Shown: piece after piece, positions 1 through 11,963 of the stretch
Position numbering within the stretch: position 1 is the stretch's first letter
How the letters are laid out: every line of letters begins with the position of its first letter
NCBI GenBank assembly: GCA_002786025.1
Contig: NHNW01000028.1
Location: forward strand, 124,001 to 188,000
Source: Zasmidium citrigriseum
Taxonomy: Eukaryota; Ascomycota; Dothideomycetes; Mycosphaerellales; Mycosphaerellaceae
Direction: 5' to 3'
DNA length: 64,000 nucleotides
Program-made: the position numbers and the translations under genes
Notes under the pieces: generated by a model
Told to the model about the DNA's origin: nothing
Database searches by the model: none
The model's input: the letters and a program-made list of their open reading frames with translations, nothing else

Positions 1-3000
1 TAGTAACGCGCTACATCTATAGACATTAAAGGCTAAAAGAGGTTCTATCGTCGTACTAATTTAAACGTTCGAGCCGGCCCTTAGTAGCTAGCGGCTTATA
101 GATCGTAATATCGTTATATAATTCGTATACGGAGGTTCTTATACTTAGGCACGTAGAGACGCTTATTAACGTAGAGCCGATCTTAGATTACTTAGTAGTT
201 AGCGGCTTTAATCTTCTAACGTTATATCTAGGTATTAGGTTTCCGAGTAGCTAGGTTACTCGTAAGTCGTTTAATTCGAGAGGTTATACTTAGCTGTTAG
301 TAGGCCTAGTCTAATATGCTCTCTTCCGAGTTATCCGTATCGATATCGCTAGTACTTACGTCGTTAGTGTCCCCGTCCTTAGGGGTTATATTATCCTTAA
401 CTAGTATACCCCCTTCGTCGTCGTTAGGGTTAGTAATAGAAGGTAGCCGGTAGCTCGTATTAAGTAGTACGTCTAGATCGGGCTTAGCTTATAAGGCGAA
501 TTATATAATAATATCGAGATTATATAGCTTAAGGATTGTTTACTATTAATACTAAAGGCGCGTATCTATAATAGTACTCGGCAGATCTTATAAACGTTAG
601 GTAAGGCTATCTAGCTTCTAGCCTTACTTACTAGGTCGGTAGGTAATCTTGAAATTAAACTAGCTTAAGAACTTAGCCTAACGTACTTACCGACAGTTAA
701 GCTTCTTCGTCGTTATAAAGTATTCGAGGTTCTTATAATTAGAGAGGACGCGGACCGGCTTATTATAGCCTATTAACTCGGGTTACTATTCTTTAAATAC
801 CTTAATAATAGCTAATAGCTCTTTATTATATATATCGTAGTTATATTCCTACGGGTTTATCTTCTTCGAGTAGAAGGCGATAGGGCGGAGGATACTATCC
901 TCTCCCTTCTATAATAGGATTCTAGCGGTTACCTAGTCGGAGGCGTTAGTTTCTACCTATACGGGTAGGTTAGGGTTAAAGTACGTAAGTATTAGCGCGG
1001 TCGTAAAGCGGCGCTTAAGTTTATCGAAAGCTTACTAGTAGCGGCTAGTCTATTAGAAGGGGACATCTTTCTTCGTTATATCGGTTAAGGGTGCTACGAC
1101 TCTAGAGAACGAGTTAATAAACCGACGATAGAAACCTACAAATCTAAGGAAGGCGAGGATATCTTTAGTATTACGAGGCGTAGCCTAATATTAGATCGCT
1201 TCTACCTTAACTAGGTCTATTTCTATGCCTTTAGTAGTAACGATAAGACTAAGGTATTTAACCTTCTTAATACTAAACTCGTACTTATCGATATTAATAG
1301 GGAGGCTAGTATCTTATAGCTTAATAAGTACTTATCGAACTTTCTCTTAGTACTTTTCTAGCGATCCTAAGGTATAGATAAGGATATTATCTAAGTAAAC
1401 CGTAACGAAGTCGTCGAGAAATTCCCGTAATACGCTATTAATATAGCGTTACTAAGAACTAGGCCCGTTATAGAGTCCGAAGGGTAGCACCTTATACTAG
1501 TATAGGCCGTAACGTATAATAAAGGTAGTTATCTATTCGTCGCCTTTACGAACGCGGAGGTTGTTAAAGGCAGCTATAATGTCTAGCTTCGTAAAGTACG
1601 TCGCTTTATAGAGTCGATCTAGCGTCTCTTAGAGTAGGGGAATCGGATACTAGTCTTTAATTATAAGGGTATTAATACTACGATAGTCTATATAGACTCG
1701 TAGTCCCCTACCTAGTTTAGAGACTATTAATATAGGTAAGGCGTATCTCAAGTTAGATTTCTCGATAGTGCCCTAAGCTAACCTATTATCGATATACTTC
1801 TTTATAACTACTAGCTACTCGGGACTTATAGTATACGTCTTCTTATATAGGAGTTTAGTACTAGGTTTAAGGTTAATAGTATAATCGGAGGGCCTATATT
1901 TAGGTACTATAAACTCTATCTTATGTTTGAAAGCGTCGGCTAGATTATAGTAAGCTAGGGGTAGTTTCGTACGCGGATCGGTTTTAGAGGAGTTTATGAA
2001 TTTTTTAATATCCTCGGGTAATAGGGTATTAAGGGCTTTATTAATAGCGACTATAAAAGACTATATATATTTATCTTAGTCGGAGAGGTCTTCTAGCTAG
2101 AGGATAAAGAGTCGTTCTAGGTACGTCTTCGCTAACTTAACGAAGGTATTAGTACTAATAAAGTAGATATTAGTATTAGAGTTAGGTTCTTCGCTAGGTT
2201 CGCTACTATCGCGGACACGCGATCGGTTATCGGAATCGATAGACACTATATAGGCTCTACTACTATAATTGTATTACGAGCGGTACTACTCGGAGTTAAA
2301 GGTAATCGTTCGGTTACTAAAATCGAGTTAAGGGTTATATTCTTTAAACTACGACATACCGATAACGAGATCGTACTAATCGAGATTAGTAATATAGTAT
2401 AGTCCTTAGTCGGTGTAGTTTCTAATAGTTATAGTAATTATTACTACGTATATAAGTTAGGTTCGTCGGCTATTAGCTAGGCGAAGACTCTTAGGTATAG
2501 AAAGGCGGAAAGTTAGAAGACGGTATACGCGTACGAAGGAAGAGTAAACGAAGAGAGCTAAGCCTCCGATATCTAAGAGTACTTTTGCTTTTAGATTGCC
2601 TACTACTACTATCGAGCTTATATATACAAAGTGTCGCCTATACTTAGGCTTAACTAAAATAGATTAATATATTACTTCGGTAGTAGTAGTAGTATAGAAG
2701 ATAGCTATAGTATAGGAAATATATTCCTCTTAATCTCGTACATGTTAGTATCTCTAGGGTTCTTATTTATATTTCGTTCCTTCGTAGGGTAGAGCCTTAT
2801 TAGCGCGACTTTACTATAAGGCTAGGTATTTCCCTAATCGGAGCCGTTAGTAATTATCGGACGCTCCTATAGTGCTTCGATCTAGGGCTACTCGAAGTTA
2901 CCGTTACTATTAGCGTTAAGCTAGTTATTAACATTTATAGCGTTAAGTTTAACGTTCGTAGTACGCGTAGCCTAATCTATATATAGTATATTAACGGATA

Positions 3001-6000
3001 TATCGCTATACGTATACTTGCCCTTAAGTAGGTTAAAGATATAGTCCGGACTAGTACTAATATAACCTAGTTTACGGTAGCGGAAGTATCTATTCTTAGC
3101 TTATAGGGTGTCTTTTATAGCGTTAGTTAACTTAGGGAGGCTCTCGAATCGTCGAGGTAAGATACGTACGAACGGCTTATAAGGATTACTAATACCTATA
3201 CCTATGCCTATATTACCTCCGCCTAAGCGCTATCTACCGCTCGGGTTGTTACTATAGTTCTAGCGGCGTAAAGATCTATTACTTCTACCCTAGGCCTTAC
3301 GGGTGTCCTAATTATTAATAGTCTACTAGGAATCTTCGTTAAGGCGAGCGATACGGTAGAACTCGTTAAACTTATTTCCTTAGTATAGGAGTATAATCTT
3401 TATCCACTTAGTATTAAGCTTTAACTATAGCTTATACGTACTCTACTTCTTATATACTTTAGCTAGGAGCTTACGATAGGTAACGATAAATTTAGCGAAG
3501 GATTAACTATCTTTCTACTTAAGAGTAGATAGGTCCTTTTCTACTTTAAGATTCTCGTTACGCTCTCCGAAGTTAGTATCTAGTTTAGCCTATATATCGT
3601 TAAGGTTCTACTAACTACCTTCTAGGTTTATATATAGGTCGATAATTTCCTATAGCTTATTAGAAGTACGACGCTTTACGTATACTAGGATTTTATAGAG
3701 CGTATTGGATTCTTCGTAGGAAGCGGCGATCTTATCCTATATTTAGGAACGCTAGACCTTATATTTAGGCTTCTTTCTACTAATACTACTAAAGATCTCT
3801 AGGTCGGGGAATTTAGTATCGCGGCGGCTATTAAAGTACGTTATAGCCGTAGTAACCTAGGTCGGTACGAGCGAGATAGCTTAGGGTATACCTATTAATA
3901 TCGCTAGAGCTAAACGAGTTCGCTCTATAGCGGGGGCTAATATAGAGGTAGAGGGCCGATAGCGTATACGCTCTAGTCGGCTTATCGTAGGTACCTCTAG
4001 TAGAGGAGGGGGTACGGCGTCTACGAGCTAAGCCTTAATACGGTCGAGTTCGCGCTATAAGTCGGCTATCTCCTAGTCTTTCTTATTAATTAAGCGATAG
4101 TACTCGGTTACTAAATCGTCGGCCTCTTACTCTTTCTTAGTAACCTATTACTTTATAATTTATAGCTCGTCGGCGATCTTCTTAAGTTAAGTAGTAGCGG
4201 CTTATAGCTCGTCTTTATCTAGCCCGTTTATAAGTTCCTCCTATATATCTACTACGATCTACTATAGTTCCTCTTTCTCTTACTCGAGGGATAGGTGCCT
4301 CTCTTTTAGCTTCGCGTATTTATAGGACTAGTCGAGGATAGTATAGTACTAGAAGCGAGGGTATTCTTTAATAGTCTACTTAAATCGGGCGGCGCCTCGG
4401 ACTTAGAAATTAGTAGGGACAGCGGCTATAAGCTTACTACTTATCTTAAGTTCGTCGTATAGGCGGTCGTAGTAGCGGGTAAAGTCGAGGCTAGTACCGT
4501 TAGTATTCCGGGCGGTAGCCTACTCTAGGATCGTGCCTTTAAGGTCTTCTTCTTTATCGTCGAGGAAGCTAAACTAGTTAGACGCTCGGCGGCTTATTAA
4601 AGAGCTACGCTATTAAGCGCGAGAGCGTCGAGGATACTATTAAGTATCGTCTCGACCTTAGGTCTAGGTATTAGGCTAGAAAGAAGAGGAGTTAACTAGT
4701 ATACCGTTACCTATTATTAGACCTTATCGTCCTAAGTAGGAAGCCGGAATATCCGGATCTTCTATCCTATTATTAAGGCTATATTGGCCTTAAACCTATT
4801 AAATCTTACTAGCGAGTTATTTATTCGTACGACGTACGAGTTCCGGATTAGTACTAGGCGGTCGTACTAAGCGACTCGAGGGTCGCTCGGACGATATAGT
4901 ATACGGGTTTATTCTAGGTTAATATAGAGTATAGTGCTCTATTAAGTAGTCTCTCGAACTATTATAGGGTAGTATAAAAGGGTTACGTGTTAGGTAAAGA
5001 ACTATCGAGAGATAGAGTTTCTAAGAAGAGCGCGAGAAGCGCGGGCTATTTAAGAGAATACTAAGCCGCTAGTAGGCGTTAGGTACGTAATAAGCGGGGT
5101 TAGATAAATAGGCGCGAGGTGCGCTCGTAATAGTAGTTATCGAGCTTAGAGTAGGCTTTAGAGTCTAGCTTTAAGGTAATATACTTATAACCCTCTAGTA
5201 GTAGAGTTCGTAATAGCCTATTACCGCCTAAGTAAATATTACTATTAGACTACGAGTCGCTATTAGTATTAGGCTCGGACTCGCTATTAAGTATTACGTA
5301 AGCCTACTACTATTATAGCTAGGTAGGTCGCTCTTATATATAACGCTAAAAGAGGTTAATAAGCTACTAGAAGGAAAAGTCGTTAGTAGATTAATCTTCG
5401 CTATTATCGTTAATAAGTTTATTACTTAAGATAGATCTAATAGTACTATCTTAGTTATTAACGGCTATAACGAACCTTCGTCTATAGAAGTAGAGCTCTA
5501 GTAGGTCTACCTTCTCGAGTTTAGTATATAGATCTTCCTAATTGTTATACTATTTTAAGGTAGTCTTAGAAGCTATAACCCTTAGCTAGACGCTCTATAT
5601 CGTTATAAAGGAGCTTACGCCGTCGATTCTCTATAGGTTAATATCGGTCCTTAAGAGCGTTAACCTTACCGAGTAAGGTTCGATAATCCTTTATAAGTTT
5701 CCTTCTAGTAGCGTTAGTATTATTAAAGAAGTATAGTTTAAATATCTTCTTAGCTATATTAAACTAAGTAAAGGCTACTTACTTCTATATATAGTCCTTA
5801 CGCTTAAGGTTATACTCGCTACGCTTCGACTTATCGTTATAGAGCGAAAGGGGTAGCTAGTCTAAATTATTTACTTTAGTAGGTTTGTCCTTTAGATTAC
5901 GTAGCTTAATATAGTTATAGATACGTTAGATCTAAGTAAATTACTCCGTCTAATCTAGCTAAAGGTCCTATTATTCTATAGATTAGAGCTTAATCGTCGA

Positions 6001-6230
6001 TAAGGGTAGTCTAGTTATCGAAGTAGTGCCGTTAGTAGTACTAATAGAGGCTATTATTACGAGCCTATAGGGGTATCTACTAGTAGTAGACGGCCTTAAT
6101 ATTAATTAGGCTAAGGTTCGGATAAAGGGTTAATTAGGTAATAGTTAAGAAGGGGTTAGATCGTAGTGAAATCGATCTCCGGGCTTATAACTATTACGTA
6201 GCTAGCCTATTAATAACTATATATTATTAA
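1..6230 (-). mobile_element. RIP-degraded Ty3/gypsy LTR retrotransposon (pol and gag remnants), truncated by the left window edge
   Basis: The stretch has almost no CpA or TpG, abundant TpA and retained CpG, the signature of repeat-induced point mutation. Read on the minus strand, retroelement domains are visible through many stops. RNase H remnants lie at about 600-900 (FYSKKIN near 865; NLEYF near 730). The reverse transcriptase active site reads VYLDNILIYT near 1380-1410, and [13 protein letters not shown] lies near 1570-1600. A zinc-knuckle-like remnant lies near 3070, with Tyr where Cys and His are expected, as RIP of TGC and CAT would give. A Gag-like charged, coiled-coil-like stretch lies near 4030-4140. 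Most stops are TAG where Gln is expected (CAG to TAG). The integrase would lie at and beyond the left edge. 4700-6230 has the same composition, but I cannot assign it: it could be the LTR and leader or a second element. No LTR or target-site duplication was identified. The RIP composition stops sharply near 6230. Confidence 0.85.
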
Positions 6231-6868
6231 AACGCTATATTCTAATAAAATCTAAATCAATTCGATAGATTGGTGTAGTTATCTAAGAAAGAAAGAATCA
6301 CTGAAGATCCTTCTGAAAAGAGGAGTTGAAAACTCTGTGCTGGGCTAACCCCTTTAGTCGATCATGTGATACCCCTGTATCCACTATCTCGTGACAACCT
6401 GAGCAGTCTCAGCGCGCGAACAAGCTCGCATTTGACGCCAGCTGACCTCACCACACATTTCTCCGGCGGCGAGCTTCCCTCATCGTCGCACTCGATCGCC
6501 GGCAGTCTTTGTGCCCAATCCTCGCGCTACAATGGCTCCATCGACCCCAGGCCATGTTCGCAGCACGGCACTTGGGCAGCGTGGCCGGGCCTAAGGCGAT
6601 CAACGCCCAAAATCTTGGAACAGGCGCCGGGAATCCATGCACAACAGCTGCTCCAAGGTCTCGCTTCGCCCACACCATCCCATCACATGGCGCGGGAGCC
6701 ACATCACTGCTGCAGCGTCCGGGCTTGTAACCGCAGTCTATATCTCACCGTGTGCTCCCCGAGGTAGGTCGTCCCTTCGTCCTGCTCCCCGTCTTTCCCG
6801 TCGTCATCATATACCTCCCCTTCCAGTCCTCAGACCGACCTTTGCGCCGCGGAGACGAGCATCCTTCG
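6231..6868. other. Intergenic: edge of the RIP island and upstream region of the next gene
   Basis: Base composition returns to normal at about 6230-6250. Overlapping open frames are present on both strands, but none has codon patterns or motifs that convince me. The frame of the next gene is open from 6752, but its first codon there is GTG, so the stretch up to 6868 is best read as leader sequence. Confidence 0.5.
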
Positions 6869-7792
6869 ATGTGTCTCGTCAGTGTCAAGGATGAAGAGCC
6901 GTGGAGGGTGCCTCCAAGAGTGAGGCGCGTTAAGAGAGTCGTCCGGGCCTACTCTCCCTCCCCGCCGCCAGTGCGCAGGATATCGCGAACGCTTGTCGAG
7001 CGAAGGCCTTACACATACCCTCTCAATTCACCCACGGCTTCGATCCCGCCTCCCCCAGTATCTGTTCATCCGCCTTCGACGAAAGCGCCATCTGTCGCTC
7101 AGCCGCCTGAAGATCCACCGGTATCAGCGCCCAAACCATCAAAGGCGCCGTCTGCCGCTCCAGATCCACCCGCGTCAGTGGCCAAGTCGAAACCAGCAAG
7201 CGAGGCACCTTCTCAAGCGAAGACAGCCGTCGAAAGTCCTCCACCAGTACCCTCGGCCCCTGCATCTGTCGCCCCGAGCAAAATCAGTCAAGCAAAGAGC
7301 AAAACATCCAAGGCTCCTACTGTTGTGCCAGATCCTCCGCCATCTGCGAAATCTGCTAGCAAAGCTGGCAGCAAAGCGGGAACGGCACCAAGTGCGCGAA
7401 ATAATAGCCCCCACGATCAATATGTAGAGGTTGACCATGGCTCAGAATCGAGTTCGTCCTCCGCCGATTCGAGTGAAGACGACGTGCGATCACACTCGAC
7501 CCACAAGTCTTCGCATACCCATAAGACCTCGGGAACGCATCGATCGAGTCTACCGCCGGCGAGCGAGTACTCGATGCATGAGAGGGAAAGAGAGATAAGA
7601 CGCTTCTCGCGACCGAGGGACGAATGGGAAACGTATCGCTATGTAGAGCCTCCCCGCTCGCATAGCAGGAGCTTGAGCAGACGCTCTGGGTATGATGATC
7701 CCCGTGTCAGCCGTGACAATTACCGCAAGCTGAAAGAACGGATAGTTATCGCTGACGCCGGCGGGAGGACGAGGATTGATAGATGGACATGA
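6869..7792 (+). CDS. Hypothetical Pro/Ser/Ala-rich, low-complexity protein
   Basis: Encodes 307 aa from the first in-frame ATG (MCLVSVKDEEPW); the frame is open further upstream but only with a GTG. The N-terminus is basic with Val/Arg runs (RVRRVKRVV). The middle, about residues 55-190, is dominated by Pro, Ala, Ser and Lys in imperfect PPxSVxKSKP-like repeats. An acidic Ser run (SESSSSSADSSEDD) and a His/Thr/Ser stretch follow. The C-terminal 80 residues are Arg-rich and more complex (YRKLKERIVIADAGGRTR), and are the likeliest conserved part. I see no catalytic motif, signal peptide or membrane segment. It resembles fungal hypothetical proteins starting MCLV/MCLI with a basic N-terminus, by memory only. 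No function is assigned. It is probably intrinsically disordered. Confidence 0.6.
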   Translation: MCLVSVKDEEPWRVPPRVRRVKRVVRAYSPSPPPVRRISRTLVERRPYTYPLNSPTASIPPPPVSVHPPSTKAPSVAQPPEDPPVSAPKPSKAPSAAPDPPASVAKSKPASEAPSQAKTAVESPPPVPSAPASVAPSKISQAKSKTSKAPTVVPDPPPSAKSASKAGSKAGTAPSARNNSPHDQYVEVDHGSESSSSSADSSEDDVRSHSTHKSSHTHKTSGTHRSSLPPASEYSMHEREREIRRFSRPRDEWETYRYVEPPRSHSRSLSRRSGYDDPRVSRDNYRKLKERIVIADAGGRTRIDRWT

Positions 7793-8309
7793 TGGGATGA
7801 TGTCCGGCAAGGACGGGAGATTGGGTTTGATCTGTTGCGTTTCATGCGGGCATACTTGGTTTTGGCAACCCTGTTTGCATACATACGAGCGACGGGCGCT
7901 GGGAAGTGCCTCTTGCGGGACGGGATGAGCGTTTGAGCGAGCATCTAGTGACACGATTGAACGGCTGTAATGTATCTGATGCGAACAACGTCATGTTTGT
8001 GAGATCTCGTATCCGTTCCAATTCAAGAAAAGCGTGCAGAAGATCGTCAGCGGCATGTGAAGCCAACGCCACAGATCCAAAAATCGGTCGCTGACGCCAC
8101 ACCTGACCCTGCCGCTCGCATCTCTGCAAAAGGTCATACTTGCCGCAAAACACTCACCTGACCCCAAGACCAGCATTTCTTAGCCTGCCATTTCATCCAT
8201 ACAGCCCTCAATCATACGGCGACCGCTCTGGATCCGAGACACTCGCCCGGCGATGCGACCATAATCCCTCGGACTCGGACACTTGGCTGAAGCATGACCC
8301 GCAACCACC
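7793..8309. other. Intergenic, promoter side of the synaptojanin gene
   Basis: This 517-nt gap lies between two plus-strand genes. Only short random frames are present and no RNA gene was seen. It should contain the terminator of the upstream gene and the promoter and leader of the phosphatase gene; I could not pick out a specific site. Confidence 0.5.
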
Positions 8310-11300
8310 ATGCCCATCCGCGTGTTTCTGAGGGACTCGCCTCAGCGCGCCATTGCCTTGGCCACAGACACTCACGTCCTGATCTTCCGGCATAGTCCGA
8401 CCACCGTCAATGCCAGAACCGCCGGGTCCAGCACATCGATCAGCGAGGGCGGCGTGCCGCGATGCATCGTCGAGTTCTCGCCCTGGGAGGGCCAGGATAT
8501 GCAGGGCTACCGCGCCCTCTCATCCATGAGCGTACAGGGCACGCTGGGATTGGTCACGCTGAACAACGACGTGTTCTTGTGTGTTGTCAACAGCAGCTCC
8601 AAGGTCGCGACTGTGAGGCCTGGCGAGACGATTCAGCGGATCCTCGGCGTCGAGTTCCATTGTTTGAATCGTGCGGATTATGACCATATGCTGCATGATC
8701 AGGTTAATCCTTTCCCGACCGATGGTCTGGATGCGGATGGCTATGATCATGGGGGCCACAAGGAGCCTCTGCTCGAGCATCCGTGTATGGCGCTGAAGAA
8801 GTTGCTCTCAGGTGGCAGTTTCTATTACAGTGCGGATTTTGACCTGACCAAACGGCTTCAAGATCGGCCGACGGAGGCGAGCACAGTTGCGATTGATTCT
8901 TTGGATGGAGGCTTTCTTTGGAACTCGTACATGATTCAGCCATTGGTGGAATTCCGGAGTCGGCTTTCACAGAGGGAGAAGCAGGCCTTGGACGACTCGA
9001 GAATTCTGACTTCGGCCATCAGAGGCTTTGCCAGTACGGTGGCTGTGCCTGCGTCGAGTTCCCCGTTGAGGACGAAAATGACTGGCATGCCGTCGAATAT
9101 GACGCTGATCTCGAGACTCTCTTGCAAGAGGGCTGGCACGAGGTTCAATGCGAGAGGTATCGACGACGATGGAAATGTGGCGAACTTCGTTGAGACTGAG
9201 ACCGTCTTCTCGACCGATACCATGATCTTCTCGTACGTGCAGGTTCGTGGGAGCGTCCCTATGTTTTGGGAGCAGGCTTCTGGACTACCGGGACAGCAAA
9301 AGATTACAATCACACGCTCTCTAGACGCCACTCAGCCAGCTTTCGACAAGCACTTCGAGAGGCTCTCCCAGATCTATGGTGATGTGGTGGTCGTGAATCT
9401 TCTAAGCGACGAGAAGAGCCAGGAGGTGCAGTTGACGAAGAATTACCTCCATCACATTGAGCACAGTGCTCTGAATCAGCAAGCTGGGAAGGCGGCTGCG
9501 GAGTCGTTGCATCGCCACCTAGGCGCCGTAAATTTTGATTTCCACGCCGAGACGAGAGGGCCGAATGGGTACGAAGCAGCCAGAGGCATCAGAAGATGGA
9601 TCGAGGACTCCGCTAGAGCATTTGAGTTCTTCTTGGCCGAAGACGTTTCTGAAATCATCCACAAAGATGGACGGGAACATAAGGTCCTTGGGAGAAACGA
9701 TATCCTCAAGCAAGCCGGAGTCTTCAGAACGAACTGCCTTGACTGCCTTGATCGCACCAATTTGGTACAGACGATCATATCTCAAATGGCTTTTGAGATC
9801 TTTCTCAATCAAGAAGGCGAACAGCGACCTACGTCCGACTTCTGGGCGAGACACGGTACGCTATGGGCCGACAATGGCGACCAGCTTTCCAAAATCTACG
9901 CTGGTACTGGAGCGCTGAAGTCATCCTTCACTCGATCGGGCAAAATGTCATTGGCAGGAACTTTGGCCGACATTCGAAAGTCAGCACAGCGATTCTACAT
10001 CAACAACGTTGAGGACAAAGGCAGGCAGACAACAATGGACATGCTCCTTGGTCGATTGATGGGACAAACGGCAGTCCATCTCTTCGATCCTATCAACGAT
10101 TGGGTCACGACAGAGTTGGCCAGGAGGTCTTCAGAATTCACAAGCACGCAGAGCATCAACATCTGGGCTGGCACATTCAATCTCAACGGCAAGACGCATG
10201 GTATCGATGAGGACCTGTCGCCGTGGCTCTGCCCGAACGTCGAGCCTGAGTTTAGGGTACCTGAGATTGTCGCAGTGGCTTTCCAGGAAATCGTGGAGCT
10301 TGATGTTGGTCAAATCATGTCGACCGATCCTCAGCGGAGAACACTTTGGGAAGATGCTGTTCGAAGGACGCTGAATGCGAACGCCCAGAGGCACTGCGGC
10401 GAAGACTACGTCCTCCTCAGAGGCGGTCAGCTTGTTGGAGCTTCTCTATCAGTCTTCGTACGAGCTAGCGTGCTGCCACAGATCAAGAACGTTGAAGGTG
10501 CCGTCAAGAAGACTGGCTTGAGCGGAATGGCTGGAAACAAAGGCGCTGTGGCTATTCGAATGGACTTCGCCGATACTTCGATCTGCTTGGTGACAGCGCA
10601 CTTGGCAGCTGGCTTTGGAAACTACGACGAGCGCAATCAGGACTACAGGACTATCACCGATGGGCTTCGTTTTCAGAGAAATCGCAGGATCGACGACCAC
10701 AAGACTGTCATTTGGTTCGGCGATTTCAACTACCGCATTGGCATGGAGAACGAACGAGCTCGACAATTGATTAAGAAGCGGGACTTGGGCACTCTGTACG
10801 AGAATGATCAGTTGAACCTGCAGATGGTGCATGGGAAGTGTTTTCCTCATTATTCGGAGCAGACACCACAATTCTTGCCGACGTACAAGTTCAATCTGGG
10901 CACAGATGACTACGACACTTCGGACAAGGCACGCATTCCAGCTTGGTGCGACCGAATCTTGACCAAAGGTGACAATATCCGCCAGCTTTATTATGACTCG
11001 GCTCCATTACGCTTCTCTGATCACAGGCCGGTCTGGGGTGTCTTCAAGTGTACTATCAGTGTCGTCGATCAAGCGAAGAAGGACAAGATTGCCAACGAGC
11101 TGTACCTCAAGCGGCGTACGGTCGTTGGTGCGCATACCGCAAATCAGGGAGGTGCTGAGAGTGATGATGAAGATCTGTACGGCTACGATCCCATCGAGCC
11201 AGGCCTACCACCGGCAAGCTCGGACAAGAGAAAGTGGTGGCTCGACAATGGCATGCCAGCACGGTCGACTGTCGCACCACCGACTTCACGTCATGTGCCC

Positions 11301-11963
11301 AATCCAGGCCGACCAAGCAATCCATTCACGCCTACAAATGAGCCAGACTGGGTCAAGGTCGAGAAACCGGGAAACACACCACCGAGTCGTCCGGCTTCAT
11401 TATACAGCGTCTCGTCAGCAGGCCAGCCGAGGGACAGTGTGCCGCCTAGGAAGCTGCCACCTCCTCCCTCAGGCATGAACAGCGAGAGTAACAAGTTCGG
11501 TAACATCCCTCCATTGAAACCTAGCAGACCCACTAATCCGGACGGACACGTAGATGAAGACGCACAGCGAATCCATTTGAAGCAGACGCTTAGGAAACCT
11601 GCACCACCACCGAAGCCCAACAAACCCAGCTTGTTGCGGTCGGATAGTCAGGCCTCGAATGCTTCAGTCAGATCGCTACCTCCACCACCGCCTGATCCGA
11701 GGAGATCGGGAAATACAGCTTCTGTCACCTCACCGAGAGTCCTCTCGCCTCCACCACCGAGGCGACCCAATGGCTCTTTGACGACACAAAATCGAGTCAA
11801 CAGTCCAGCCCCGGCGCCTCCGCCATCGAGGAAGACAGTGGCCGGACAAAATGAAGCACCAGTCCCTTCTTTACCCCCACGACGACCCACGACGGATTTG
11901 ATGAATGAAGCAGCAGACGAGAGCGATGAGTTGAAGGACTGGGTCCCTCTGAAGCCTAACTAG
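8310..11963 (+). CDS. Synaptojanin-type phosphoinositide phosphatase (Sac1 plus inositol polyphosphate 5-phosphatase domains)
   Basis: A single-exon gene of 1217 aa starting at an ATG in strong context (ACCACCATGC). The Sac1-type domain occupies about residues 60-560 and contains the catalytic CX5R(T/S) motif CLDCLDRTN at 476-484. The 5-phosphatase domain runs from WAGTFNLNGK near 619, through WFGDFNYRI near 802 and PAWCDRIL near 877, to SDHRPVWGVF near 904. The C-terminal 250 residues are Pro-rich with PPPP and PPPRRP tracts, expected to bind SH3 or EVH1 modules. The order matches yeast Inp51/52/53 and animal synaptojanin, which hydrolyse PI(4,5)P2 and other phosphoinositides at plasma membrane and endosomes to uncoat endocytic vesicles. 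The Sac catalytic Cys and Arg are present, so the Sac domain is predicted active, unlike Inp51. I cannot decide which of the three yeast paralogues is closest. PAN1, of the same pathway, lies 2.2 kb downstream. Confidence 0.95.
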   Translation: MPIRVFLRDSPQRAIALATDTHVLIFRHSPTTVNARTAGSSTSISEGGVPRCIVEFSPWEGQDMQGYRALSSMSVQGTLGLVTLNNDVFLCVVNSSSKVATVRPGETIQRILGVEFHCLNRADYDHMLHDQVNPFPTDGLDADGYDHGGHKEPLLEHPCMALKKLLSGGSFYYSADFDLTKRLQDRPTEASTVAIDSLDGGFLWNSYMIQPLVEFRSRLSQREKQALDDSRILTSAIRGFASTVAVPASSSPLRTKMTGMPSNMTLISRLSCKRAGTRFNARGIDDDGNVANFVETETVFSTDTMIFSYVQVRGSVPMFWEQASGLPGQQKITITRSLDATQPAFDKHFERLSQIYGDVVVVNLLSDEKSQEVQLTKNYLHHIEHSALNQQAGKAAAESLHRHLGAVNFDFHAETRGPNGYEAARGIRRWIEDSARAFEFFLAEDVSEIIHKDGREHKVLGRNDILKQAGVFRTNCLDCLDRTNLVQTIISQMAFEIFLNQEGEQRPTSDFWARHGTLWADNGDQLSKIYAGTGALKSSFTRSGKMSLAGTLADIRKSAQRFYINNVEDKGRQTTMDMLLGRLMGQTAVHLFDPINDWVTTELARRSSEFTSTQSINIWAGTFNLNGKTHGIDEDLSPWLCPNVEPEFRVPEIVAVAFQEIVELDVGQIMSTDPQRRTLWEDAVRRTLNANAQRHCGEDYVLLRGGQLVGASLSVFVRASVLPQIKNVEGAVKKTGLSGMAGNKGAVAIRMDFADTSICLVTAHLAAGFGNYDERNQDYRTITDGLRFQRNRRIDDHKTVIWFGDFNYRIGMENERARQLIKKRDLGTLYENDQLNLQMVHGKCFPHYSEQTPQFLPTYKFNLGTDDYDTSDKARIPAWCDRILTKGDNIRQLYYDSAPLRFSDHRPVWGVFKCTISVVDQAKKDKIANELYLKRRTVVGAHTANQGGAESDDEDLYGYDPIEPGLPPASSDKRKWWLDNGMPARSTVAPPTSRHVPNPGRPSNPFTPTNEPDWVKVEKPGNTPPSRPASLYSVSSAGQPRDSVPPRKLPPPPSGMNSESNKFGNIPPLKPSRPTNPDGHVDEDAQRIHLKQTLRKPAPPPKPNKPSLLRSDSQASNASVRSLPPPPPDPRRSGNTASVTSPRVLSPPPPRRPNGSLTTQNRVNSPAPAPPPSRKTVAGQNEAPVPSLPPRRPTTDLMNEAADESDELKDWVPLKPN

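Noticed and set aside
6448..6894. Several overlapping open frames on both strands before the first gene
   Set aside because: They overlap each other, most start with non-ATG codons, and none shows a motif or coding-like composition.
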